In this document: positions 1 to 7,889 of the stretch, one piece after another
Layout: the number at the start of each line of letters is the position of its first letter
Numbering within the stretch: the stretch's first letter is position 1
Assembly (NCBI GenBank): GCA_028710415.1
Contig: JAQTUE010000043.1
Location: 1-35,147 of the forward strand
DNA length: 35,147 nucleotides
DNA from: Paludibacter sp.
GTDB lineage: Bacteria > Bacteroidota > Bacteroidia > Bacteroidales > Paludibacteraceae
Direction: 5' to 3'
Position numbers and translations under genes: made by a program
The notes under the pieces: generated by a model
Databases searched by the model: none
What the model saw: the letters and a program-made list of their open reading frames with translations, nothing else
Told to the model about the DNA's origin: nothing

Positions 1-549
1 GAAAAGAACTTTATTGGTATCGATATCAAAGGTGCCCGTTTATGGACAGGTGCCAAGGACTCTCATGAAAAGAAAATGAAAAACGTTGCCTTTTTGCGTA
101 CTGATATTGAAATGATTCACCACTTCTTTGGTGAAAATGAAGTCAGTGAAATCTGGCTTACCTTCCCCGATCCTCAAATGAAAAAGGTCACCAAGAGATT
201 GACTGCCACTAATTTTATGAGGTTGTACCAGCAATTCCTGAAGACAGATGGAGTGGTGCATTTAAAAACTGACAGCAATTTTATGTTTACGTATACCCGT
301 GAAATGGTACAAGCAAATCACTATCCGGTAGTTTTCTCAAACGACAATTTATATGCCTCCGATTTGAATGACCCCATCCTGGGCATCAAAACCTATTATG
401 AACAGCAATGGCTTGAAAGGGGAATTACCATTAAATACATTCGGTTTATTCTGGAGAAACGGACAACATTTATTGAACCGGATGTTGAAATAGAACATGA
501 TGTCTATCGCAGTTTCGGAAGAAGCAAGCGACATAATATGGATGTTTAA
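1..549 (+). CDS. trmB: tRNA (guanine-N7-)-methyltransferase TrmB, 5' end missing
   Basis: The frame is open from base 1, so the N-terminus lies outside the window and 182 codons are visible. TrmB uses S-adenosylmethionine to methylate N7 of G46 in the variable loop of tRNAs, in the cytoplasm. The sequence shows the end of the SAM-binding Rossmann fold (FIGIDIKGARLWTGAK, around codons 4-19), the family signature TFPDPQMKK near codons 54-62, which includes the catalytic-region Asp, and the C-terminal stretch VVHLKTDS typical of the family. Bacteroidota TrmB proteins are somewhat over 200 residues, so only a short N-terminal part should be missing. The next gene lies 87 nt downstream on the same strand. 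Family assignment is confident; there is nothing odd in the visible part. Confidence 0.93.
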   Translation, partial: EKNFIGIDIKGARLWTGAKDSHEKKMKNVAFLRTDIEMIHHFFGENEVSEIWLTFPDPQMKKVTKRLTATNFMRLYQQFLKTDGVVHLKTDSNFMFTYTREMVQANHYPVVFSNDNLYASDLNDPILGIKTYYEQQWLERGITIKYIRFILEKRTTFIEPDVEIEHDVYRSFGRSKRHNMDV

Positions 550-636
550 GCCTACATTGCAATTCAATCCAAACTTTTCATCAACTTTACTTGTTACACT
601 ACACTTGTAACTTGTTATTATTAATTCAAATAAACT

Positions 637-1743
637 ATGACAATATACCCTCAGTTAGTACTTGATGCATTAGTCCATGTCCGTTATCCCGGAAATGGGA
701 AAGATATCGTTTCTTCAGGAATGGTCCATGATGATATTCACATCGATGGCAATCGAATTACGCTTACCCTGGTATTTGAAAAGGCAAATGACCCTTTTTC
801 CAAATCGGTGGTGAAAGCTGCTGAACAGGCTATTCTTACCTATGTAGGCGAAGATGTTGAAATAAAAGGAAATATAAGTGTTATCAGTAAAGAAGCACCT
901 AAGCCGCAACCTCTGCCTATATTGGCAAAAGTAAAAAATATAATCGCAGTTTCCTCCGGAAAGGGTGGGGTAGGGAAATCTACTATATCCTCAAACCTGG
1001 CAGTTGCCTTAGGAATGCTTGGGTATAAGGTCGGACTGCTCGATGCCGATATACATGGTCCATCTATTCCGAAGATGTTCGGTGTGGAAGATGCCCAGCC
1101 TGAAATACTGGAGGTGGATGGAAGACATACCATTATTCCGATTGAAAAATATGGTATTAAATTATTATCCATTGGCTTTTTTGTCGATCCTCAGGTTGCA
1201 TTGGTGTGGCGGGGCCCTGTTGCAAGCAATGCCTTGAAACAACTTATTACTGATGCCGAATGGGGTGAGCTTGATTATTTTGTAATGGACTTGCCACCGG
1301 GTACCGGTGATATCCATTTAACCCTGGTGCAAACCACCGGCATTACAGGGGCCATTGTGGTAACTACTCCCCAGGAAGTAGCACTGGCGGATGCCCGTAA
1401 AGGGATTGATATGTACCGGGGCGATAAAGTAAATGTTCCGGTATTGGGTCTTGTTGAAAACATGGCCTGGTTTACACCGGCAGAACTTCCCGAAAACAAG
1501 TATTATATTTTTGGGAAAGATGGCGGAAAGCGTTTAGCCGAGGAACTTGATATCACTCTTCTGGGGCAAATCCCATTAGTGCAAAGTATCCGGGAGTGTG
1601 GCGATGCCGGCCGGCCAATTGCCTACGACGAAAACAGCATCATGTCTCAGGCGTTTAAAGAATTTGCCCAACGAGTGGTTGAACGCGTGGATATCCGGAA
1701 TGCGACCATGGAGCCTACTCATAAAGTGAATATGGTGAAATAG
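637..1743 (+). CDS. mrp: Mrp/ApbC/NBP35-family P-loop ATPase, Fe-S cluster carrier
   Basis: The protein has 368 residues. It is a cytoplasmic Fe-S scaffold or carrier of the Mrp/ApbC family. Residues 1-80 form the MIP18/DUF59-type domain. Residues 101-340 form the MinD-like ATPase, with the deviant Walker A SSGKGGVGKS at 106-115, DADIHGPSIP about 30 residues later, and DLPPGTGD. The CxxC motif that binds the bridging cluster in enterobacterial ApbC is not present: the region after ENMAWF (about residue 273) reads TPAELPENKYYIFG. From memory this cysteine-less form is common in Bacteroidota Mrp, so I read it as lineage-typical rather than damage. The ATG at 637 gives a complete DUF59 domain. 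A hairpin terminator follows about 135 nt after the stop. Confidence 0.92.
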   Translation: MTIYPQLVLDALVHVRYPGNGKDIVSSGMVHDDIHIDGNRITLTLVFEKANDPFSKSVVKAAEQAILTYVGEDVEIKGNISVISKEAPKPQPLPILAKVKNIIAVSSGKGGVGKSTISSNLAVALGMLGYKVGLLDADIHGPSIPKMFGVEDAQPEILEVDGRHTIIPIEKYGIKLLSIGFFVDPQVALVWRGPVASNALKQLITDAEWGELDYFVMDLPPGTGDIHLTLVQTTGITGAIVVTTPQEVALADARKGIDMYRGDKVNVPVLGLVENMAWFTPAELPENKYYIFGKDGGKRLAEELDITLLGQIPLVQSIRECGDAGRPIAYDENSIMSQAFKEFAQRVVERVDIRNATMEPTHKVNMVK

Positions 1744-1878
1744 TTCGTGTATTCCTGTTATTTCAGTTCATCAATTTATTGCTACAAGAAAATAAAGTTT
1801 AATTAAGGTTAAATACCTTGATACATTATAAAAAAACAGACAGTCTATTTATAATTGTTTGTTTAATTTATACTACTT

Positions 1879-1918
1879 TAAACCTATGGTTATTAAAATC
1901 ATAGGTTTATTTTTTTTT
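1879..1918 (+). terminator. Intrinsic terminator-like hairpin downstream of mrp
   Basis: A perfect 10-bp stem pairs 1879-1888 with 1900-1909 around an 11-nt loop and is followed by nine T at 1910-1918. The stem is AT-rich but the T-tract is strong. It would close the trmB-mrp transcript before the ompA-like gene. The 1744-2103 gap otherwise holds only AT-rich sequence and the promoter element listed next. Confidence 0.7.
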
Positions 1919-1984
1919 AAAATACTCCTAAAGTTCGTGACAATCAGGCTCTTTGACACAATGCTGAGAAAACAAATAATTACG

Positions 1985-1992
1985 TAACTTTG
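1985..1992 (+). promoter_or_regulatory. Bacteroidota -7 box for the OmpA-family gene
   Basis: TAACTTTG is an exact match to the Bacteroidota sigma-ABfr -7 consensus TAnnTTTG. It lies 111 nt before the ATG at 2104. No TTTG sits at the usual distance of about 19-21 nt; the nearest is at 1952-1955, 29 nt upstream, so the -33 half is weak. Confidence 0.5.
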
Positions 1993-2103
1993 CTTGGTAT
2001 TTTATGTTACATTTAGTAAACATAAATTACGACATAAAAACACATTATATGCGACATCTAACATGTGGGTTTATAACCGGTTAAGTATATCAAGTCTTCT
2101 TGC

Positions 2104-3378
2104 ATGAAAAGATTTTTATTAATTGTCATTGCTTTAATATCCTTCATTACTGCTTTTTCTGAAAATAAAGGTTTTTCCAGATGGTCCATTGTGCCTGAAT
2201 ATGGATACAACAGATTTGATGGTGATGTAAGCATGGATGTGACTAAAATTATTCCAACCTCATTATTGGATTTCACCTACGGTGCTTCTGTAGAGTATGC
2301 TCTGACTCCTATTTGGGGCTTATCACTCGATTATTACTATTTCCCGATACGGGCAACAAATACTGCCCCTGTAGGCGATATTAAAACAAATTTATATAAT
2401 TCAAATATAAATACTACCATCAATTTTACCCGTCTGGTCTTTCCACAATCCAAATCCAGGTTTTACTTCACAGGATCCCTGGGAATAGGGTATGCGTATT
2501 ATGCGTTTAATACGACTCCACCTTCGACAGAAATATTAGTCGATCACAGTTTTGCAGTTACAGTCCCGGTTGCTTTTTCGCTGGAGTATAATTTCTCAAG
2601 GCCTTTTGCTATTGGTACTAAAGTCCAGTATCGGGCCTTTAATAAAGATAACCTGGAGGGTATCAAGCCTTATAAGGGAGTCACCAATGATTTTGTTGCG
2701 GCCGGTACTGTCTTTTTACGGTATAAATTCAACTCGATGAAAAAGGATCACTTACGCAATATCAGGATGGATGTTTACGCCCCTGATGAGGGGTTGGTAC
2801 TTGCGAAGCAAAATGCAGACAAGATTAATAAGCTGGATGCATCATTGCAAAGGCTGGAAAAGAAAGTGGATGTTCAGGTCAAACGCATCGACTCACTTTA
2901 TGTGACCCTGTCCAATGATGGCCCGGATTCGGATGGGGATGGAGTGCCTGATACCAGGGATATGGAAGCAAATACTCCCCCGAATACCCCGGTTGATTTT
3001 TGGGGTAAGGCTCTTAAGATTCCACAATCGACCACCAGGATAAAAGAAATTTATGAAGAGATACCGGCAGTTTACTTTGATTTCGACCGGTATGAACTGG
3101 ATGATAATGCCATCATTGCTATCAGTAAAATTGCAGCAAGAATGAAAGCAGACCCTGCCCAGTATGTTGAGGTAAGAGGGTATTGCGACTATGCGGGAAA
3201 CAATCCTTATAACAACCAGTTAAGCCAACGACGGTCCGATCGGGTAAAGGCTGAATTAATCAAGGTGTGGAAGATCCCGGAAAATCACATCATTGCTAAT
3301 GGCAAAGGGAAAGTAATCGAGCCCCGGTTGAAATATAAGCCGAATCGTCGATGCGATTTCTTTTTTGGCAAACTGTAG
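2104..3378 (+). CDS. OmpA-family outer-membrane protein with N-terminal beta-barrel
   Basis: The protein has 424 residues and probably anchors the outer membrane to peptidoglycan. Residues 1-20 are a signal peptide (MKRFLLIVIALISFITAFSE). Residues 21-205 have the alternating aromatic pattern of a beta-barrel (SLDYYYFPI, RFYFTGSLGIGYAYY). Residues 235-270 form a heptad-like helix. Residues 273-288 carry the thrombospondin type-3-like Asp-rich motif PDSDGDGVPDTRD, often calcium-binding and common before OmpA domains in Bacteroidota. Residues 320-424 are the OmpA/MotB peptidoglycan-binding domain with VYFDFDRYELDD, VRGYCDYAGN and NNQLSQRRSDRVKAEL. The gene is monocistronic, with a -7 box upstream and a strong terminator immediately downstream. 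Confidence 0.9.
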   Translation: MKRFLLIVIALISFITAFSENKGFSRWSIVPEYGYNRFDGDVSMDVTKIIPTSLLDFTYGASVEYALTPIWGLSLDYYYFPIRATNTAPVGDIKTNLYNSNINTTINFTRLVFPQSKSRFYFTGSLGIGYAYYAFNTTPPSTEILVDHSFAVTVPVAFSLEYNFSRPFAIGTKVQYRAFNKDNLEGIKPYKGVTNDFVAAGTVFLRYKFNSMKKDHLRNIRMDVYAPDEGLVLAKQNADKINKLDASLQRLEKKVDVQVKRIDSLYVTLSNDGPDSDGDGVPDTRDMEANTPPNTPVDFWGKALKIPQSTTRIKEIYEEIPAVYFDFDRYELDDNAIIAISKIAARMKADPAQYVEVRGYCDYAGNNPYNNQLSQRRSDRVKAELIKVWKIPENHIIANGKGKVIEPRLKYKPNRRCDFFFGKL

Positions 3379-3396
3379 AAACTCTAAATTAAACTA

Positions 3397-3435
3397 ACGG
3401 CAAAGCCTGCATCTATGCGGGCTTTGTCGTTTTTT
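3397..3435 (+). terminator. Strong intrinsic terminator after the OmpA-family gene
   Basis: A 14-bp stem (3397-3410 with 3417-3430, two G-T pairs) encloses the 6-nt loop ATCTAT and runs into a T-tract at 3430-3435. It begins 18 nt after the stop codon. Confidence 0.88.
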
Positions 3436-3479
3436 ATGAACTTAAACGGTTAGAAAAAGCCTGATAATTAAAAAATGAT

Positions 3480-3487
3480 TATCTTTA
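3480..3487 (+). promoter_or_regulatory. Possible -7 box for the acyl-CoA synthetase gene
   Basis: TATCTTTA matches TAnnTTTG at all but the last base and lies 76 nt before the ATG at 3564, just after the upstream terminator. No clear TTTG is present at the -33 distance, so this is tentative. Confidence 0.35.
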
Positions 3488-3563
3488 CAAACATTTATAG
3501 AAGCTAAAAATCTAATTAATATACAGCTGATTTCGATTGGTTGTTCATTGAAAAACAGAATAA

Positions 3564-5468
3564 ATGAAACCTACTATCATTGATTTATTGAATAAGAGTG
3601 TTGATAAATACGCACACAACCCATTTCTGTGGGAAAAAACCACCACTGAATTTTTACCTACCAGTTATCTTGAAACTAAAATACAAACACATTTATTCGC
3701 TGCCGGGTTATTGAGCATTGGCGTAAAAGCCGGTGAAAAAGTAGCCTTGCTTTCCGAAGGCAGGAATGCGTGGATTATCGGCGAGTTGGGTGTCCTTCAT
3801 GCCGGTGCCATCAATGTACCTCTATCCATCAAACTTGAGGAGAGCAATGACCTGATCTTCCGCCTGGTGCATTCCGAAGCCTTATATATCTTAGTCTCCG
3901 GCGGTCAGCTGAAGAAGATCAGGGCAATTATCGACCAGCTCCCTAACATTAAGAAAGTCATTATTTTTGATGAACAGCCTGATTATTCCCCGATTGAAAT
4001 CAGTTTGCGCGAAGTTCTTGAAATGGGCACTGAATACCAGAAAGCAAATCCAAAAGCAGTTGTAGCTCGTGCCAAAGCTATTAAACCCGATGACCTGGCT
4101 AACATCAGTTATACTTCCGGAACAACTGCCGATCCAAAAGGAATCATGCTTACCCACCGCAATTATACTGCCAATGTGGAGCAGGCACTGTCCCTGATGA
4201 CTATCCCGTTCACCTACCGGACCCTGATTATTTTACCCCTCGACCATTGTTTTGCACATGTTGCCGGATTCTACAGCTTCATGGCTTCGGGTGCCAGTGT
4301 TGGTACGGTACAAACCGGGAAATCAGGAATGGATACCCTCAAGAATATACCAATTAACATCAAGGAGCTCCAGCCAAACCTGTTGTTGAGTGTACCTGCC
4401 TTAGCCAAGAACTTCAAAAAGAATATAGAAAGTACCATTCGTTCCCAGGGTGCTTTTGTCAATTGGATGTTTAATACAGCCCTGAAGATTGGATATGCCT
4501 ATAACCGGGAAGGATACAACAAAGGCCGTGGGTTGACATTTCTCTTAAAACCTCTTTTGGTCTTGTTTGATAAGATCATCTTTACTAAAATACGCAATGG
4601 CTTTGGTGGCAAGATGGATTTCTTTATTGGGGGTGGTGCTTTGCTGGATATCGACCTGCAACGTTTTTTTTATGCTATTGGAATCCCTATGTTCCAGGGA
4701 TATGGTTTGTCCGAAGCAACCCCGATCATCTCTTCCAACGGCCTTAAGAATCACAAACTGGGTTCATCGGGCTACCTGGTAAAGCATATGAAACTGAAGA
4801 TATGTGATGCTAACGGGAAAGTACTGCCAAACTTTGAAAAAGGTGAAATCGTTATCAAAGGTGATAATGTGATGGCAGGGTATTACAAGAATGAAAAGTC
4901 AACGGCCGAAACCGTTATTGATGGGTGGTTGCATACCGGCGACCTGGGCTATATGGACAATGATGGTTTCCTGTATGTGGTGGGTCGTTTTAAGAGCCTG
5001 CTTATCTCCAGCGATGGGGAGAAATACAGTCCTGAAGGTATTGAGGAATCGTTAGCCGACAATTCAAAGTATATCGACCAGGTGGTGCTTTACAACAATC
5101 AGAATCCGTATACTACTGCGTTGATCGTTCCGAATAAAGAAGCTTTGAAGCGGTATGTACAACATAAGAAGCCTCAATTGGACTGGACTGCTAAGGAAGC
5201 AAAGGAGCTGGCACTTGCTAAGCTTCAGTCAGAACTGAATGAATACCGTAAAGGCGGTAAGTTTGAAGGGCTGTTCCCTGAACGTTGGTTGCCTGCTGCG
5301 GTTGCTGTAATCGGTGAACCTTTTACCGAACAAAACGGATTGGTAAACAGTACCATGAAGATTGTGCGTGGTAAGGTGGAAGAACGGTATGCCCAACGAA
5401 TCGAAAACTTATATACTACAGGGGCTAAAAGCATTGATAATAAAGAAAATATCAATGCCATTTCTTAA
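3564..5468 (+). CDS. Long-chain fatty acid-CoA ligase (AMP-forming, ANL superfamily)
   Basis: The protein has 634 residues, the usual size for FadD15/ACSL-like synthetases. It activates fatty acids with ATP to acyl-adenylate and then acyl-CoA, probably at the inner face of the cytoplasmic membrane. Residues 180-195 carry the AMP-binding P-loop YTSGTTADPKGIMLTH. Residues 378-384 read GYGLSEA (adenine-binding). Residues 454-462 read GWLHTGDLG with the ribose-binding Asp, followed by GFLYVVGR, the hinge to the C-terminal domain. The C-terminal region is that of long-chain enzymes (KSLLISSDGEKYSPEGIEE). It stands alone between non-coding gaps, and the chain-length preference cannot be read from sequence. 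Confidence 0.92.
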   Translation: MKPTIIDLLNKSVDKYAHNPFLWEKTTTEFLPTSYLETKIQTHLFAAGLLSIGVKAGEKVALLSEGRNAWIIGELGVLHAGAINVPLSIKLEESNDLIFRLVHSEALYILVSGGQLKKIRAIIDQLPNIKKVIIFDEQPDYSPIEISLREVLEMGTEYQKANPKAVVARAKAIKPDDLANISYTSGTTADPKGIMLTHRNYTANVEQALSLMTIPFTYRTLIILPLDHCFAHVAGFYSFMASGASVGTVQTGKSGMDTLKNIPINIKELQPNLLLSVPALAKNFKKNIESTIRSQGAFVNWMFNTALKIGYAYNREGYNKGRGLTFLLKPLLVLFDKIIFTKIRNGFGGKMDFFIGGGALLDIDLQRFFYAIGIPMFQGYGLSEATPIISSNGLKNHKLGSSGYLVKHMKLKICDANGKVLPNFEKGEIVIKGDNVMAGYYKNEKSTAETVIDGWLHTGDLGYMDNDGFLYVVGRFKSLLISSDGEKYSPEGIEESLADNSKYIDQVVLYNNQNPYTTALIVPNKEALKRYVQHKKPQLDWTAKEAKELALAKLQSELNEYRKGGKFEGLFPERWLPAAVAVIGEPFTEQNGLVNSTMKIVRGKVEERYAQRIENLYTTGAKSIDNKENINAIS

Positions 5469-5537
5469 TTGGCTTCTGAATAGGTGGTTATAATCTGATA
5501 TGAAGCTACAGATTACACCGTAGGCGTAACCTGTGAT

Positions 5538-5605
5538 TAACCCCCGGTGAAGCCTGCGGAACTGGGGGGAAATAAAATATAAACTACCCAACTCCAGAGG
5601 AGTTG
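5538..5605. repeat. REP-like composite palindromic element, copy 1
   Basis: The element has two parts. The first is a hairpin in which CCCCCGGT (5541-5548) pairs with ACTGGGGG (5561-5568). The second is a short perfect palindrome, CAACTCC-AGA-GGAGTTG (5589-5605). A second copy with the same order lies about 140 bp downstream. Elements of this look (TCC-N3-GGA palindromes) are scattered intergenically in many Bacteroidota genomes. The 5469-5956 gap has no gene that I can support. Confidence 0.7.
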
Positions 5606-5679
5606 ACCAAAAGAGAAAGTACTTAAACACTTTGTTCTGTTGGTGAACTATTACAGAATTTGTATTTGATTTCATTCAT

Positions 5680-5736
5680 TAACCCTCAGTTGAGCTTGCG
5701 AAACTGGGGGTTATGTACAGATACTCCTACGGAGTA
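5680..5736. repeat. REP-like composite palindromic element, copy 2
   Basis: AACCCTCAGTT (5681-5691) pairs with AACTGGGGGTT (5702-5712), with one G-T pair. It is followed by the palindrome ACTCC-TAC-GGAGT (5723-5735). The sequence between the arms (GAGCTTGCGA) resembles copy 1 (GAAGCCTGCGGA), so the two are diverged copies of one element. Confidence 0.7.
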
Positions 5737-5804
5737 ATTATCGATAGAAAGTTTAGCTGAATTAAGATCTAATAATCAGATTATTACGAATTGATACAAA
5801 ACAA

Positions 5805-5828
5805 ACTATCGGTGCAAAAGCCGATAGT
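5805..5828. repeat. Perfect 8-bp hairpin in the intergenic gap
   Basis: ACTATCGG (5805-5812) pairs with CCGATAGT (5821-5828) across an 8-nt loop. No T-tract follows, so it is not a convincing terminator. It lies 128 nt upstream of the next gene. Confidence 0.4.
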
Positions 5829-5956
5829 AATTTAGTATTAAACTATGTGTTAATAAATAAGGTATTAACTCATTCCACTTACTTAAACACATTCTTATTG
5901 AACATTTATTTTAATTTTAAAGTTATAATATTATCTAATTCTAAAATTGATATCCT

Positions 5957-6496
5957 ATGAATAGAGTTCTATTCCTTATTTTGCCTTTTTTACTTTTCTG
6001 TGGATTCCTTTCTGCCCAACAGGCTGGTTCGTATGAGCTTGGTGTTGGGTTGAGGTTTCAAAAGACCGAACAACTTTATTGGGAAAACGGGGTAGGTGCA
6101 GACTATACTTCCGATTTTCTGTTCCACAAGCAGGTGCATCTTAAGTTAAGTTATGCCACCAGCCGCCTGGGCAGTGCGATGATTGGCAATGCCGTGAAGC
6201 AGGATAATTATGTGCTGGGTGCCGACTGGCATTTCCGGTCCGACAAAGACTTCCATATCCTGGCAGGATTAAATACCGGCTTCTTTCACGCCGACATGGA
6301 AACACCCCAGTTTGATGTCTTGCCCCACAATTCCATGCTCTTTTCCCTGGAAACAGGTCTGTACTACAAGTTTAAATTTCCTGTAACTGCAAGCCTGTCT
6401 GTGGGCTATAACCTGATAAATGGTGATGGCCTGACAATCCCCGGAACCCTGTTCCCGGTGTTTTACCAGCTAAGTGTGTTTTACCGTCTTAAATAA
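5957..6496 (+). CDS. Small outer-membrane beta-barrel protein, function unknown
   Basis: The protein has 179 residues with a signal peptide at 1-21 (MNRVLFLILPFLLFCGFLSAQ). The rest shows alternating hydrophobic and aromatic strands (VHLKLSYATSRLG, YVLGADWHFRS, MLFSLETGLYYKFKF) and ends in an amphipathic aromatic strand, YQLSVFYRLK, typical of outer-membrane barrels recognised by BAM. The length suits a barrel of about eight strands. I do not recognise a specific family. The following lipoprotein gene starts 82 nt downstream across a tandem-repeat tract, so co-transcription is possible but not shown. Confidence 0.75.
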   Translation: MNRVLFLILPFLLFCGFLSAQQAGSYELGVGLRFQKTEQLYWENGVGADYTSDFLFHKQVHLKLSYATSRLGSAMIGNAVKQDNYVLGADWHFRSDKDFHILAGLNTGFFHADMETPQFDVLPHNSMLFSLETGLYYKFKFPVTASLSVGYNLINGDGLTIPGTLFPVFYQLSVFYRLK

Positions 6497-6528
6497 GTGT
6501 GACCTACCCTCACCTTAATTAACTCAAT

Positions 6529-6572
6529 CAACCAATTAACCAATCAACCAGTCAACCAGTCAACCAATCAAC
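6529..6572 (+). repeat. 8-bp tandem repeat, 5.5 units, directly upstream of a start codon
   Basis: Units of consensus YAACCARY run without interruption: CAACCAAT, TAACCAAT, CAACCAGT, CAACCAGT, CAACCAAT, then CAAC. The tract ends only 6 nt before the ATG at 6579 and so occupies the position of the 5' leader and ribosome-binding site of the hydrolase gene. Confidence 0.85.
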
Positions 6573-6578
6573 TTCAAG

Positions 6579-7520
6579 ATGAAAAGAACCTACTACTTTT
6601 ACATACCCATCCTCCTGGCAGTCCTTCTTGCTTCCTGCAACAAGACGCCTACCATTGAAAACAATATGCTGGATTCCGGCATGTTGTCGTATGCCATACC
6701 CGATTCACTTCATAAACATCTGGTGTCCGAGTATATTCCAAGCCCAACGCCGGTACAGAAAAATACCCCCGTCATTATTGCTGCACACGGGTATACGGCC
6801 ACTACTTTCGAATGGGACGAACTGCGGACCTATGCCAATAAAAAAGGTACTTTTTATGTCTCGCAGGTATTGCTGGGCGGGCATGGAACTTCCTACACCG
6901 ATTTTAAACAGGCAACCTGGGAAGACTGGCAGAGTTCCATCAAAGATGAATATAAAAAGCTGAGCGACCTGGGTTATACTAAGATTTATCTGGCAGGATC
7001 GTCCACCGGCGCACCGCTTATCATTAATATGATTAAGAATGGCTATTTTAATGCCTATACACTTCCTAAAGGAATCTTTCTGGTCGATCCGATCATTGTC
7101 TCGTCTAACAAAACACTGACCATGGTGGGGCTCCTGGGACCTGTTCTTGGATATACTACTGTCACGTTGGCAACAGGGGAACAGGGACACTGGTATGTCT
7201 ATCGTCCTCAGGAAACGCTTAAGCAACTGATGAACCTGATCAATACAACCCGACTTGACCTGGAAAAAGGCATTACACTACCCGCAGGCACGTATCTGAA
7301 AGTCTACAAGAGCCAGAAAGACGATGTGGCTGACCCGGTAAGTGCATTTCTGATCTACAAGGGAATGAAAACATCTACGGGGGCTAAGGTGGATGTGGAA
7401 CTTGAAAATTCGTCCTTCCATGTCTTTACGCGATTGGCAGGGAGGGATAATGTGACCCCTGATGAAGTTGCCTTGCAACAAAAGGTATTTGCAGAAATGG
7501 AAGCTAAGATGAATCAGTAA
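6579..7520 (+). CDS. Lipoprotein alpha/beta-hydrolase (serine esterase/lipase-like)
   Basis: The protein has 313 residues. It begins with a lipoprotein signal (MKRTYYFYIPILLAVLLASC) with lipobox LASC and the acylated Cys at 20, so it is probably membrane-anchored and faces the periplasm or surface. The alpha/beta-hydrolase core follows: the oxyanion-hole HGY at 70-72, VLLGGHGTS near 97-105, and the nucleophile elbow G-S-S-T-G at 140-144 with Ser142. The acid is probably Asp in KDDVADP and the His is in SSFHVF near residue 280. The layout resembles monoacylglycerol lipases and carboxylesterases; the substrate cannot be inferred. The leader is made of an 8-bp tandem repeat. Confidence 0.82.
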   Translation: MKRTYYFYIPILLAVLLASCNKTPTIENNMLDSGMLSYAIPDSLHKHLVSEYIPSPTPVQKNTPVIIAAHGYTATTFEWDELRTYANKKGTFYVSQVLLGGHGTSYTDFKQATWEDWQSSIKDEYKKLSDLGYTKIYLAGSSTGAPLIINMIKNGYFNAYTLPKGIFLVDPIIVSSNKTLTMVGLLGPVLGYTTVTLATGEQGHWYVYRPQETLKQLMNLINTTRLDLEKGITLPAGTYLKVYKSQKDDVADPVSAFLIYKGMKTSTGAKVDVELENSSFHVFTRLAGRDNVTPDEVALQQKVFAEMEAKMNQ

Positions 7521-7563
7521 GGAGCCAAGAACCAAGAGGCAAGAGGCAAGAGGCATGAACCAA

Positions 7564-7654
7564 GTTCCGTAGGAACGACCGATATTGTAGCAATGGAATT
7601 TATTCCGTTGCAATAGATGATGTAGAAAAGTTCGCGATATGGAAATCGCGGAAC
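7564..7654. repeat. Cluster of three REP-like hairpins
   Basis: Three palindromes stand in series. The first is GTTCC-GTA-GGAAC at 7564-7576. The second pairs 7584-7599 with 7602-7614 (ATTG…CAATGGAAT / ATTCCGTTGCAAT, with a 3-nt bulge). The third pairs GTTCGCGAT (7630-7638) with ATCGCGGAAC (7645-7654), with one bulged base. No gene overlaps them. They belong to the same general class as the elements at 5538-5736. Confidence 0.65.
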
Positions 7655-7832
7655 CCAAATATATTAGTTTATTGGGCAGTAGTAGGAAGTAGAAGTAGCA
7701 TTAATCAAAAGTGTAAACAAATTTCAGTACGATACAGTCAAGAATAAAGACATAAGATTCAATTTGATATTGATATAAGTAATTCAAAGTATTTAAAACC
7801 CTTATTTTTGTTTTTCACCCTTATTCCAAAAC

Positions 7833-7881
7833 TTCAAACTTCAAACCTCAAACTCCAAACCTCAAACTTCAAACCTCAAAC
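7833..7881 (-). repeat. 7-bp tandem repeat, seven perfect-period units
   Basis: Seven consecutive heptamers of consensus YTCAAAC (TTCAAAC, TTCAAAC, CTCAAAC, TCCAAAC, CTCAAAC, TTCAAAC, CTCAAAC) fill 7833-7881. They end 8 nt before the stop codon of the minus-strand gene at 7890, so on that strand they read GTTTGAR just after the stop. A related plus-strand GTTTGAR tract lies at 12071-12160. Confidence 0.85.
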
Positions 7882-7889
7882 CTAATTTT

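Noticed and set aside
6705..7226. 173-codon open frame on the minus strand
   Set aside because: It lies entirely opposite the lipoprotein hydrolase gene, which has a signal peptide and catalytic motifs; the minus reading has no family character.
7833..7881. Possible CRISPR array
   Set aside because: The units are 7-bp contiguous tandem repeats with no spacers, and no cas gene is in the window. The same applies to the 8- and 11-bp tracts.
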